Virus record (IMG/VR): IMGVR_UViG_3300029911_000001
Location: 1 to 64,000 of that record
Strand: one strand, 5' to 3'
Source: a virus
DNA length: 64,000 nt
Both the position numbers and the translations under genes were made by a program. Positions 9,677-18,647 of this stretch are shown piece after piece. Every line of letters begins with the position of its first letter. The stretch's first letter is position 1. The notes under the pieces were generated by a model. The model ran no database searches. It saw only the letters and a list, made by a program, of their open reading frames with translations, and was not told the origin of the DNA.

Positions 9677-9867
9677 TGGTCGTGCTCCTTCTTCCAATTA
9701 ATACCCGCGTCCCAGAATAAGACTGCGAAAGCACGCATCTTTTCTTCCCCTGCAATTACCGGGAGCGAATCGGCGACAGGAGAAATGTGTCGCGACTTCC
9801 ACCGCTCCCACTGCTTGTTGAAATGTAACCTGCTGTTGAACTGCAATCTGCTCTGCTGTTCATCCAT
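9673..9867 (-). CDS. Small hypothetical protein
   Basis: 64 residues starting MDEQQSRLQF, with AGAGGGG just upstream of the ATG. The stop overlaps the GTG of the following secreted protein, and the start is 12 bases after the 1259-residue gene. It is Trp- and basic-residue-rich with no recognised domain. The tight coupling on both sides is the main reason to accept it. Confidence 0.6.
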   Translation of the reverse strand: MDEQQSRLQFNSRLHFNKQWERWKSRHISPVADSLPVIAGEEKMRAFAVLFWDAGINWKKEHDQ

Positions 9868-9879
9868 GCCATACCCCTC

Positions 9880-12800
9880 TTAGTTAGCCTGTGTAAGAGT
9901 ACAGTCCACCGTGTACCCACCGACAGTACCCGATGTTGATACAGCATAGGTGAAGTTATTAGTCGCGAACGTTGCTACGGTGGATACCTGAATCGGTGAT
10001 CCGTTGAGGTTCGGGTGCCCTGTCGTCGTGTTTAGCGCCGGGTAGGAGTAGGACTGCGCATTTCCGGCTGGGTCTGTATACCCAAGGGTAACTGTCGCTG
10101 TACCAGCCCAAGCTGTGGTAACCCAAAGAGAACAACCGTAATACCATGGCCCACTCTGGTTCTGCGAATCGTTGAACAAGGTAGTTGTGCCTATTGGACC
10201 TGTAGCAGCTATCTGACCTGTGTCGGCACGGTCTGCTGATGTCCCGACGCCAACCGTTGGGAATCCTTCCAGATTGTTGATTGCGCCCGGTATACCCAAG
10301 TGTCCATATAGGTCGAAGTGGAAGGAATACCCGTTAGGCAGCTTAATGTCGAGAGGGTCACCCAACTGTCCGGGACCAGAAAGAATTCGTACGGCGGTGT
10401 TCCCAGTTCCAGACGTTGTATCCTGTATGTCCAAAGTATCTGTTGGCACAAATGTAGTTGGACCAATTCCAAGGGAGCCTGCGTTAGTGTATAGGTTGCT
10501 TACACTACCGCCTGCCGCAGCGCAAGCCCCGTCGCCGCGTAGGAAGGTTGACGATGAGCAGGAACCAGACCACAACCCGTACACGTCAGCCGCTACCGCA
10601 TCCGAGATTGCTCCGGTCGTAGTCGTGTTCTTGACGATACCTGTAGCCAGAGTAGCCCAATTCTGGTTGCTCGTTCCGAGTGTGAGAGTTGCTGTGTTAG
10701 CTACCCCCGAGCCGCCCTGAGCAGGACTCCATATGCTTGTCTCACCCGCCGCACCCACATCCCACGTTACCTTTCCGGTTGAAATTGGAACATACATATA
10801 GAACTGACCCACCGTCGGAGTACCTGACCCCGTAGCCTCGTTCAGCCCTAAACACCCGCCCGTGATTGTAGAGCATCCCGTAGGAGGAGAGACCCCTGAT
10901 GAGAGGGAACCGGTGGCCGTGAGAGCTACAAACGTTGCGTCGCCACTGGCATCGATCTGCGCCGGGCATGTCCCAACTACAGTGGTGCTCGACCCGGAGC
11001 ATCCGAATCCTGCGATGCCATGCACTGACAGTGGGTACGGAACGGCATTTCCAGCCGTCCAGTTCAGCCCTACGTTGCCAACGTGGGCAGGCCACAGGCT
11101 GTAAGGGTTGTAACTATCAATCCAGACCATTCCGGTATTGGGTCCGTTCTCGCCTCTTAGCGCGACGCCACCGGCAAAGGAATTTACCGAAGGGTAGCCA
11201 AAACCGCTTGCGTACAAGTCGATTCGGTCTGAAGTTGAACCAATGCTGGCGAAAGACTCTCCGCTCATAAGCAGATGTCCGGCTGTGCTGCTATTGCCGA
11301 AAACACCATCCAGCGGCGCAAATGGAGCGTTCGCTGAAATCACACCACCTTGCGTCACTCCATAATCGAGATAGCTACTGTTACAAAATGTTCCACCTGA
11401 GAAGCAAGCCGAGTTACCGTTAAACAACCACTGGCCACTTGTGTTGCTGCTGATTGTATTTCCAGCAGGGTCTTTGAACTCCGTCATACTGGTTTGTCCG
11501 GTAGCCCAGTTGTTCCACTGAAAGGCAATACCATATGGAGATAAATTACTGATGAAGTCGGACCCAAACAGTCCAGATGTCGATCCTCCAAATCCCTCAG
11601 TTCCAGCACTCATAAAGGTTGGAGGAGCGGCTCCTTTTAGCGAACCGTCAGCGTTTAGGTAAAAACTCTCATCGTTTGCATTTTCGATATCAATAGCACC
11701 ACCGTTACTAGCAGTCGCTCCGAGACCAGATTCCTGAAAAAAGAACCCTTGGCATCCGGCTTCACCAGCAGTAAGGCACCGATTTGTCCCTTGTATGAAT
11801 GCGGTGCCTTGTTCATCGAAGTTAGTGTCAGAGACTACCTCTGCTGACCACGTCCCACCGTTAGGTCCTAGCTGAAAAGTAGACGGAGGAGTTCCTGACC
11901 CAGACTTCACAATTCTTGCGGCAGGATAAAGGGTGACGTTCGATGGCGTTGTTCCCCGGTTGGCAAAGGTACAGGTTCCCCACGTTGTGTGTCCATTCAG
12001 AGAGCTATTCCAAGCTGGGAAAGTGCTGCCAGAGGTGCAAGATGAGGTAGTAATATTTTGCTGATCGTTCACACCATCAAACACGTAGGTGTTTGTGTAG
12101 TTGTACACAAATGACGTAGTAGCAGGTAGAGACACTTGCATTTGTTCAGAGTATTGTTGCGGAAGTTGAAATGGGTTGACCGACGAAGTACCTTCAGTCA
12201 TATAGATAAGGTTTGTCCCATCAAGAGAATCTGTCGCCCAGTACCCCGTACGCAAGTTGTAAGGCGAGGCAAGGTCGGCTGCTGATGTTAGGTTGTGAAG
12301 ATGGCTTTTCAGGACGACGACACTGACGTTCGGACGAGTAATTGGCAACGTGATTGTCTGAGTCGGAGCCGAGCCGGATACACCTGTGATTTTGGACTCT
12401 TCAAGAAACTGATTACCAATTACTGCAACGGAGTCTCCTATGCTAAAAGTACCTGACCCTCCTTGCATGGCGATGGATGTGGACACAGGAGCATCTGGCG
12501 TTGTGTTAGGCTCCAGATTCACGTTAATTGCGCATCCACCAACTGAAGTGGTGGGAAGACCACCAGAAGTCGCCATCTGGTACATCCAATAAAGGGCTGC
12601 TGTATTGCATGGTGCAGACCACGCAGTGAATCCCGTCGAATATCCTCGCAACTGAGTAGTAACAATTGGTGCAGTAGTTTCCACAAGCTGTGATCCCGCC
12701 GAAGGCCAGCACTGCTGAGGAATACCGGGTCCACCACAATTATGTGCCGAGAAGGTTATGTTCGGTGCTGAGTAGGTTCCAACGGTAGGTGAGTCGGGGA

Positions 12801-13659
12801 CTGCTTCACCACCCAATTCGTGAAATGCGACATTGCCTTCGTCACTGGAATAAGCCCTTCCAGCTTGCGATGCATTGTAGAGATATATCCCTCCGGTATC
12901 ACCTACACTAGGGGCAAAGTGCCAGATAGTCAAAGCCTGCTTTGTCGAAGCCGCCGACATATTGTCATAAATTTGAACCGTGGTGGCAGACGTTCCTTCT
13001 GCGGCTAATAGCCCATTCGATAAAGAGTAAGGTCCATACGAGGTCATATTAAATGTATGACCTGATGTCCCATTTGTGAGTGGAGGTTGCAAGGTGTAGT
13101 TTTCCTCAAAAGCGGACAGACCTCCGTAGATCGCCCCCGGTTGAGTGAAGAATGACGCATTGGGTGCTGTGAGATTCTGAGTCGAGGTGCCCAGCGTCTG
13201 TGTAACCTGCGTAATACCCGCCGTGCTTTCGTTGATGTGTGAGGGACCACCAATAGTGTTAGCATTAGTTGCCAGACCTACATAATTGGGGGTTTGACCT
13301 ACGACCGAGCCACTGCCCCCACTCCCGCTACAGGAGAGCACTCCCGCTGAAACCGTGCAGGAAGTTCCGTCTGGCTTCATAAGTCCAAGGGTTGAGTTAG
13401 TTGCGACTGGAGCATTGGAGGACAGTGCATCCCAATAGGAGGATAGAGATGCCGGAGTGTGCCCCGAGTTATTGGCGACCTTGGAGATGTAAGTCAACCC
13501 ACCATAGGTAACCATGTCGTTGACGTTATAGGATATTGAGCCACTCCACGCCCCCAGATATACTACCAGCGTACGTGTAATTTGGGCGGAAAGGGGGGTG
13601 GGGGCGGCTACACCCAGTCCAACAGCCATCGCCAATATTACCAACAAAAGTCGCTTCAT
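9880..13659 (-). CDS. Large fibre-like protein with Sec signal
   Basis: 1259 residues, with a signal peptide (LLLVILAMAVGLGVAAPTPLSAQ) at the N-terminus. Residues 30-80 resemble a small carbohydrate-binding module (YLGAWSGSISYNVNDMVTYG ... YWDAL). The rest is low-charge, Gly/Ser/Thr/Asn-rich beta sequence typical of tail fibres, including a FLRGDGACAAAGG loop near residue 1050 of a type seen in many phage fibre C-termini. A compact C-terminal domain (SGPWYYGCSLWVTTAW) may be a receptor- or sugar-binding head. Fibre-like composition with a cleavable export signal is unexpected for a virion part. Confidence 0.7.
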   Translation of the reverse strand: MKRLLLVILAMAVGLGVAAPTPLSAQITRTLVVYLGAWSGSISYNVNDMVTYGGLTYISKVANNSGHTPASLSSYWDALSSNAPVATNSTLGLMKPDGTSCTVSAGVLSCSGSGGSGSVVGQTPNYVGLATNANTIGGPSHINESTAGITQVTQTLGTSTQNLTAPNASFFTQPGAIYGGLSAFEENYTLQPPLTNGTSGHTFNMTSYGPYSLSNGLLAAEGTSATTVQIYDNMSAASTKQALTIWHFAPSVGDTGGIYLYNASQAGRAYSSDEGNVAFHELGGEAVPDSPTVGTYSAPNITFSAHNCGGPGIPQQCWPSAGSQLVETTAPIVTTQLRGYSTGFTAWSAPCNTAALYWMYQMATSGGLPTTSVGGCAINVNLEPNTTPDAPVSTSIAMQGGSGTFSIGDSVAVIGNQFLEESKITGVSGSAPTQTITLPITRPNVSVVVLKSHLHNLTSAADLASPYNLRTGYWATDSLDGTNLIYMTEGTSSVNPFQLPQQYSEQMQVSLPATTSFVYNYTNTYVFDGVNDQQNITTSSCTSGSTFPAWNSSLNGHTTWGTCTFANRGTTPSNVTLYPAARIVKSGSGTPPSTFQLGPNGGTWSAEVVSDTNFDEQGTAFIQGTNRCLTAGEAGCQGFFFQESGLGATASNGGAIDIENANDESFYLNADGSLKGAAPPTFMSAGTEGFGGSTSGLFGSDFISNLSPYGIAFQWNNWATGQTSMTEFKDPAGNTISSNTSGQWLFNGNSACFSGGTFCNSSYLDYGVTQGGVISANAPFAPLDGVFGNSSTAGHLLMSGESFASIGSTSDRIDLYASGFGYPSVNSFAGGVALRGENGPNTGMVWIDSYNPYSLWPAHVGNVGLNWTAGNAVPYPLSVHGIAGFGCSGSSTTVVGTCPAQIDASGDATFVALTATGSLSSGVSPPTGCSTITGGCLGLNEATGSGTPTVGQFYMYVPISTGKVTWDVGAAGETSIWSPAQGGSGVANTATLTLGTSNQNWATLATGIVKNTTTTGAISDAVAADVYGLWSGSCSSSTFLRGDGACAAAGGSVSNLYTNAGSLGIGPTTFVPTDTLDIQDTTSGTGNTAVRILSGPGQLGDPLDIKLPNGYSFHFDLYGHLGIPGAINNLEGFPTVGVGTSADRADTGQIAATGPIGTTTLFNDSQNQSGPWYYGCSLWVTTAWAGTATVTLGYTDPAGNAQSYSYPALNTTTGHPNLNGSPIQVSTVATFATNNFTYAVSTSGTVGGYTVDCTLTQAN

Positions 13660-13709
13660 TTGTCCTCCATCTTGTATATAAGAATCTCGTAGTCTGTTTT
13701 TATCTTTGA

Positions 13710-14606
13710 CTACAAAGAGATGAGGTCAAAGGCACCATTGGTGATATAAAGCTTATAGGGGAGATTGGTTTCAATGTCAGTAAACGGCAGGTAGGGAACC
13801 CCCACTCCACTCAGCACTGGGATAAACTCCAATGCACCACTCGTGACTTGAAGCTGGTACAAGCTGCTCGTAACCGAGTCAATCAGTATCACCTCACTCA
13901 CGCCTGCTGCCACTACAACAGGGATGACAGTCACTGCTCCATCTGCAACTACAACGTTATAGGCACCCTCTGTAACGGTATCCACAAATGTGAATACAAG
14001 CACCGTAACTTGAGCCGTTGTAGTAAGTGCGAGGTGCCCCACCACGTCATAGGCGTCCAACGTAAAGAGAGTTGTTGTAGACACTCCTTCTGGAAAGAAC
14101 ACACTCCCAACGCCCCCTGTATCGATGAGCCCAGAGTCATACCCCGTCGCCGTTATTCTAATTTGAACAATACCCGTGGTCTCCCAGATAAGGGTGAGGG
14201 GGACGTAAAGGGCTGTGACCGAGTTAGGGATAGCTCTAAGGATTGCAGTTGGGGTGGGGTTTGTTCCTACGTCTCCTGCGCTACTGTACCCTGCTATCAA
14301 AGCGAAGCTGGGTAACCCCCTCACCCCTGAGTCTATAAAGAAGGGTCTGGGCATGTGGTGTATGGCTTGAATCACTCCCTGTAGGTTGATTGAAGTGTCC
14401 ATATAGAGCAGGTACCTATTATTTTCGACATCGAACGCGAATGTACGTACCGGGGTGAGGTACCCATCCACATACACTTCAAGGTCGCGGCGAGGGTCGA
14501 ACTCCCCTAGAGGTCCTTCCTGCACAAATGGACCGAGGTAGTCATTCAGAATCCACTGGATGCGGTCAGGGTAGGGGGTATTGGTTTCAAAACTAAACAT
14601 CGTCAT
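13710..14606 (-). CDS. Virion-like protein with C-terminal repeats
   Basis: 298 residues. The N-terminal 160 residues are unrecognised beta-rich sequence. The C-terminal half holds three copies of a roughly 30-residue unit of the form D-x-x-T-x-x-x-Y-x-L/V-x-V-x-x-G-A-x-x-x-x-P (for example YNVVVADGAVTVIPV, YQLQVTSGALEFIPV and YKLYITNGAFDLISL). The same unit closes the protein at 17988-18647, suggesting a shared oligomerisation or attachment motif. The start lies inside the end of the intein-bearing gene. Probably tail- or fibre-associated; this is inference. Confidence 0.65.
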   Translation of the reverse strand: MTMFSFETNTPYPDRIQWILNDYLGPFVQEGPLGEFDPRRDLEVYVDGYLTPVRTFAFDVENNRYLLYMDTSINLQGVIQAIHHMPRPFFIDSGVRGLPSFALIAGYSSAGDVGTNPTPTAILRAIPNSVTALYVPLTLIWETTGIVQIRITATGYDSGLIDTGGVGSVFFPEGVSTTTLFTLDAYDVVGHLALTTTAQVTVLVFTFVDTVTEGAYNVVVADGAVTVIPVVVAAGVSEVILIDSVTSSLYQLQVTSGALEFIPVLSGVGVPYLPFTDIETNLPYKLYITNGAFDLISL

Positions 14607-17064
14607 CCCCCACCAACATAGACAGCAGTTTCATCTCTAGTGAAGTCTGCTTGCGTTTCTTCATCTTCTGTTCAACCTGTTCTTTGGTTTTACGCATGGT
14701 GCTCAACAGGTCGTCGTCCGTTGGAACGTTGTGTCCATGCTCTGCCTTCTCAGCCTCAGTCTCATAGGGGAGCCCCTTATGCAAGTGGGGTTCCTTCTTT
14801 ATCTTGTCGTGCTCCTGTTGCTCAAGCTTATGTTCTTCGTTCTCCACCATAGCGTTGAGGTCGTCTTCCCCCTCCGGCTCTTCCTTGGACACATCCTCAG
14901 TCTTCGGCGTGTCCACAACCAAGGGTTCTGTCGCGTTCTCATTACGTTCGACAACACCGGGGACTTCTTCCTCTTCGGGAGCCTTCTTACCTTCTTCCTG
15001 TTCACGCAGGGCATCGATGAGCTTTTGTTGGATGCTCTTGTTTTTCTTCTCGCGGAGCTTCTTTATCTCCTGACGCTTCTTCATCGCGTCCTGTTCCTTC
15101 TTCAGTTTCTCCGACTTCTCCGTGGGCTGTTGTTTGTCCTTGTTCCGTTTAACCGTATTCTCACGGATAATGTTCTGAATGTTGTGCTGCACAGAGGGTA
15201 GGATACGTTCCAGCACAGCCTTTTCGTGCTTGCAATTGTGTACGACCACACCATTAGCTATAAATGATTCATCTTCATCCACGGTCAAATCGTGAAAATA
15301 TTCCGGGGCATCAACATCATTCGCTGAGTGAAGCACTCTAGTAAACCCATCTTGCCATACATCGGTTTCTTGGTTAGGAAGACCTGTATTCAACTGGTCG
15401 ATAACATGAGTACGCAACCTACCCCTCATCAAATCAAGAAGCTGGGGGTACTGTTTGTAATTCCAGTAAAGGCGGAAATACCTGTTTTTCTTTCTAACCC
15501 CCTCCTTTTTACCCCGCCAATCTTGGTGGAGACGCCCATGCCAAATACCCATGCTATACAGCATGGTAGATATTTGGGATACAACATGAGGAGAGATTGA
15601 ATACACATATTGTTGCCCCGAAGCATCAAAATGCCCATCCCCCAAAGCGTAAGATGACACAAGGGCTTGAATGGCCTCTGTGTTCCACTTAAACACATCA
15701 GGAGCGAGGCGCTTCGTAAGGGAGCCGCACCCCGCCAATTGAATCATCTTAGCCGCAAACTTACCGTCATTGACAATGACATTGAGCCACTTTTTCCCCC
15801 CATAGTTGCGAAACTTAATTTGAATATCAGCTTCAGCCCCGAGAACCCCAAACAATTTGGACTGGATATCCTGCCCAAGAGTTTCGGCCTCGTCCTGATT
15901 AATCGTAAAGTTTACCCCCCATACACGAGAGGTTACCCCGTTTATATCGCATACCACTCCTTTTGTGGTGGGTCTGCCTGACTTGACCTTATTCGGGATT
16001 CCCTTTCTATATATTGGGCTACCTTCTGCCAAATAATACCCCAGCAAAGAAGCAAAGTTGGAATCAACTTCAGTGCCTCCATCCCATTGTATTTTTGGGA
16101 AAAACAGGTACTCGTGAAACTCCAATTTATCCGATTCAACCCACCCCAACTTGCCTTGTGAGCAGTCTTCAATTTCAGGATCGCCCACATGGGCGACCCG
16201 GTTTTGCACTCGGGATATAGTGCCCTGACTAACCCCATACCTCTCAGCCAGAGTGTACTGATTTTCTATACTTGAATGTATCTCAGCTATTGCTTCCTCA
16301 GAGAGTTTTCGAGAAGGACGATTACGGTGGTGACCCGGCAAGAACTTACGCCCCCACTTTACCCCCCTATAACCGAGGGGCAGTGAACCTTTACAGCCAC
16401 AGAAGCAGGTTTCATTTCCTCGCACAACAGCTAGTGGGTGCTCTTTAGATACAATCAGGGGTTCGGATGCCCCTTTAGCTCTAACCTCCCGAGCTATCTC
16501 TCCAACATGTGCAGGTCGTCCAGAAACATGAGTAACTTTACGAGCACGCCCTTTATGAGTGACAACCCAATCCCCCACCTGTACATTTTCAATCAGTTTT
16601 TCAGTACCATCCCCCATCAGGACGCGGGTTCCGGGGGCTACGCATAAAACAAAATTCTTACGTAGGTCAAGCCGCTTCGTAGGAGCAGTAAGTTCCGGGC
16701 GTGGCTCACCCAGCAGGGCATCTCGCTGGTGAAGGTTCCACTGAGCCCCCCAGTAGAGATGGGCAGGGCAGCTACAATTAAGCTTCACATCAAGGTCGTT
16801 GGCGTTCTGAGTATCCTCCACCTTGTCCACGTCAAACTTCACCGTCACGTCGTGACCGGCAGGGTCTGAGTAGGACTCACGGCACTTAACGTTGTAGCGA
16901 AGAAACAACTGCTTCGGGTTCGAGTCGAGCAGGGAGGGAGTACAGCCGGGACGACGCTTGATACTAAAAGAATTCGTCTGGCTCACAAGTTCGGGTACGC
17001 TAATCGCCACTTTAGTTTGCGGGTAGCTGATGTTGCCGAGTGAGATGGTGATAAAGGAAGCCAT
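14593..17064 (-). CDS. SWIM-like zinc protein interrupted by an intein
   Basis: The precursor is 823 residues. Residues 1-140 and 611-823 are the host protein (353 residues once spliced) and 141-610 the intein. The host part carries CSCPAH near residue 97, and after splicing the second half begins CKHEK, giving a CxC...CxH zinc site like SWIM fingers. The intein sits exactly before the Cys of CKH, so splicing is needed to complete the site. The C-terminal extein is a long, highly charged coiled-coil-like region (Lys/Glu-rich) ending KLLSMLVGDDDV. It lies in the virion region; function unknown. Confidence 0.8.
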   Translation of the reverse strand: MASFITISLGNISYPQTKVAISVPELVSQTNSFSIKRRPGCTPSLLDSNPKQLFLRYNVKCRESYSDPAGHDVTVKFDVDKVEDTQNANDLDVKLNCSCPAHLYWGAQWNLHQRDALLGEPRPELTAPTKRLDLRKNFVLCVAPGTRVLMGDGTEKLIENVQVGDWVVTHKGRARKVTHVSGRPAHVGEIAREVRAKGASEPLIVSKEHPLAVVRGNETCFCGCKGSLPLGYRGVKWGRKFLPGHHRNRPSRKLSEEAIAEIHSSIENQYTLAERYGVSQGTISRVQNRVAHVGDPEIEDCSQGKLGWVESDKLEFHEYLFFPKIQWDGGTEVDSNFASLLGYYLAEGSPIYRKGIPNKVKSGRPTTKGVVCDINGVTSRVWGVNFTINQDEAETLGQDIQSKLFGVLGAEADIQIKFRNYGGKKWLNVIVNDGKFAAKMIQLAGCGSLTKRLAPDVFKWNTEAIQALVSSYALGDGHFDASGQQYVYSISPHVVSQISTMLYSMGIWHGRLHQDWRGKKEGVRKKNRYFRLYWNYKQYPQLLDLMRGRLRTHVIDQLNTGLPNQETDVWQDGFTRVLHSANDVDAPEYFHDLTVDEDESFIANGVVVHNCKHEKAVLERILPSVQHNIQNIIRENTVKRNKDKQQPTEKSEKLKKEQDAMKKRQEIKKLREKKNKSIQQKLIDALREQEEGKKAPEEEEVPGVVERNENATEPLVVDTPKTEDVSKEEPEGEDDLNAMVENEEHKLEQQEHDKIKKEPHLHKGLPYETEAEKAEHGHNVPTDDDLLSTMRKTKEQVEQKMKKRKQTSLEMKLLSMLVGDDDV
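15235..16644 (-). mobile_element. LAGLIDADG intein
   Basis: 470-residue in-frame intein. It begins with Cys1 (CVAPGTRVLMGDGTEKLIE, block A) and ends with VVVHN followed by an extein Cys, the standard splice-junction residues. A TxxH-like block B is visible as VSKEHPLAVV. The endonuclease part has two LAGLIDADG-type helices (SLLGYYLAEG and LVSSYALGDG). Between the splicing and nuclease parts there is a Cys cluster (CFCGCKG) and a helix-turn-helix (TLAERYGVSQGTISRVQNR), probably extra DNA-binding modules for target recognition. All key residues seem intact, so it should be active. Confidence 0.9.
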
Positions 17065-17099
17065 TGACCTAGTAAGCCCTCATGATAGATTCATGTAGT

Positions 17100-17444
17100 T
17101 CAATTGTCAGAGAGACTGCGGAAGTCGAATGGGCTACTGTTGTTCTCACCGTAGAAAACAACTTGAATCCTACTGTGTAGGTTAGGTACCCCAGCGTACC
17201 CCATAGAAAGGAGGCGACGAACGACGAGGGCTCTCAGGTATTTTCGAAACCCCCTTATATTTTGGTCAGCCTTTGTGTTATTACACCACTCACAGGCGGG
17301 GAGGAGGTTGTCGATGGTGTTCTGTCCACCCATGCAGCGGGGAGTGGCATGGTCTATGGTCTTAGCTTCCCGACCACAGAACCAGCATCTCCCCTCACAC
17401 TTTCTAATAGCTTCAATCCAAAGGGTTCTAGAAATGCGGGACAA
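17100..17444 (-). CDS. HNH homing-type endonuclease
   Basis: 114 residues starting at a TTG (17444) just after the stop of the upstream gene. Two CxxC pairs (CWFCG, CEWCN) bracket the HNH core: DHATPRCMGGQNTIDNLLPAC supplies the catalytic His and Asn positions, followed by NNTKADQ. This matches free-standing HNH nucleases common in phages. It lies between two virion-region genes, consistent with homing. Weak start and small size are normal for the family. Confidence 0.8.
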   Translation of the reverse strand: MSRISRTLWIEAIRKCEGRCWFCGREAKTIDHATPRCMGGQNTIDNLLPACEWCNNTKADQNIRGFRKYLRALVVRRLLSMGYAGVPNLHSRIQVVFYGENNSSPFDFRSLSDN

Positions 17445-17449
17445 GAAAA

Positions 17450-17887
17450 TTACTTCTCAGTTTCTACCGGCTCTTCAACCGGTTTTGGTTTGAGTTCGAG
17501 GAGGACTTGCTTCAAGCGGTAGGGAACCTCATCAGCGGAAAGCTCGATGGGATGAGCCTTACGACGCTTCAGTTCGCGATCCTTGTCCTCTTTGCTGGGC
17601 TCAGACGCGGCTACAGGTGTCTCTGCGACGACAGGGGTAGACTGGGGGGCTGGGGGAGGGACAAGAGCCACAGCGGGGGTATCGAGTACAGGTTCGATGA
17701 ACTTGTTCTTAAGAAAGACCCCGATGCCTAGCGGCTCCTGTTTGACCACCTTCACAATCTGACCATTCCGGTATACGGTGAGTCGATTGTGATTACCCGT
17801 GTCATGCACCAGCACATCTCCCGGACGGACGTAGAAGTGGAAGTCCATGAAATCAATGGTGGTAGTTGCGACGTAACTACGCTGCAT
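17450..17887 (-). CDS. Hypothetical protein with small beta-barrel start
   Basis: 145 residues. Residues 10-60 look like a small beta-barrel (FHFYVRPGDVLVHDTGNHN ... LTVYRNGQIVKVV). This is followed by a Pro/Ala/Val linker and a Lys/Glu-rich tail with LSADEVPYRLKQVLLELKPK. It is not recognised. The position between virion-like genes suggests a minor structural or assembly protein. The HNH gene at 17444 begins within a few bases of its stop. Confidence 0.65.
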   Translation of the reverse strand: MQRSYVATTTIDFMDFHFYVRPGDVLVHDTGNHNRLTVYRNGQIVKVVKQEPLGIGVFLKNKFIEPVLDTPAVALVPPPAPQSTPVVAETPVAASEPSKEDKDRELKRRKAHPIELSADEVPYRLKQVLLELKPKPVEEPVETEK

Positions 17888-17979
17888 CTTGTATCCCCTT
17901 ATACCTTACTCAAGTAGGCAATTATGATTCAACACCTACAAAAGGGGGGAATATTGGTAAAAGTAGGTTATAACCCCCT

Positions 17980-18001
17980 ACCCCCTATCAGGAGGGGGTA
18001 A
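17980..18001 (-). terminator. GC-rich hairpin at gene end
   Basis: On the minus strand a C-rich arm (ACCCCCTCC) pairs with GGGGGT across a short TGATA loop, directly at and after the stop of the 219-residue gene. It is a plausible intrinsic terminator, although no strong uridine tract follows. Confidence 0.4.
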
Positions 18002-18647
18002 CATCCACGGCTCCGTTCACTATGCTTAGGACGAAGGGTGCTCCTGTTATGCTGTCTAGCACTGTAATCCCGGTTACTCCTAGTTGATAGAACCCATCTA
18101 GAGAGCACCCCCATAGGTTATTGCCGTTTCCATTACCGTTACTTCCAGTACAGATGAGCCCCGTTTGAAATGTTGGAGCTATGTAGTAACCCACCCTGAA
18201 GTAGTTCTCCCCCGAGCCCAACGTGGTGAAGGGGGAATCTATACCAAGGTTGCCATAACCGTTGGATACCACTGCGATGCATAACTCACTGATGTAGCTG
18301 GTAGTGAGAGGAGGACTCTTCCATATGGCGTCGGGTCCGGCTCCCGATATTAGACTTCCAGTGTCGTAGGCATTGACACCGGAAAACTCCCCTACAGTCA
18401 TGGCCTGTACCCCCTCCGAGCCGCTGATGGTTACAGTGGTGGGTCCGCCTACACATCTTGAGCAGTACCAGAGTCCTGTTCCGGTAGCAACCCATGTGTT
18501 ACCCGCAGTGTCAGAGCAGGACGAGCCCCCTCCGCTCATCGAGGCTATTAAAAAGTTACCCAACGTGGTGTTGGTTAGATAGGTCAACGACCGAGAGCCT
18601 CTACCAGCAAACCCCACTGAATTTGATTGTACGTATGCTATGGACAT
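17988..18647 (-). CDS. Virion-like protein sharing a C-terminal repeat
   Basis: 219 residues, Gly/Ser/Thr-rich and low in charge, starting MSIAYVQSNSVGFAGRGSRS. The layout resembles phage or secreted beta-sandwich proteins of the type AxxxxGNxxxAxxxxGGG...DTAGNTW. The last 30 residues (VLDSITGAPFVLSIVNGAVD) match the repeat unit found three times in the 298-residue protein at 13710-14606. No signal peptide. Probably a tail/fibre accessory protein; inferred. Confidence 0.65.
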   Translation of the reverse strand: MSIAYVQSNSVGFAGRGSRSLTYLTNTTLGNFLIASMSGGGSSCSDTAGNTWVATGTGLWYCSRCVGGPTTVTISGSEGVQAMTVGEFSGVNAYDTGSLISGAGPDAIWKSPPLTTSYISELCIAVVSNGYGNLGIDSPFTTLGSGENYFRVGYYIAPTFQTGLICTGSNGNGNGNNLWGCSLDGFYQLGVTGITVLDSITGAPFVLSIVNGAVDVTPS

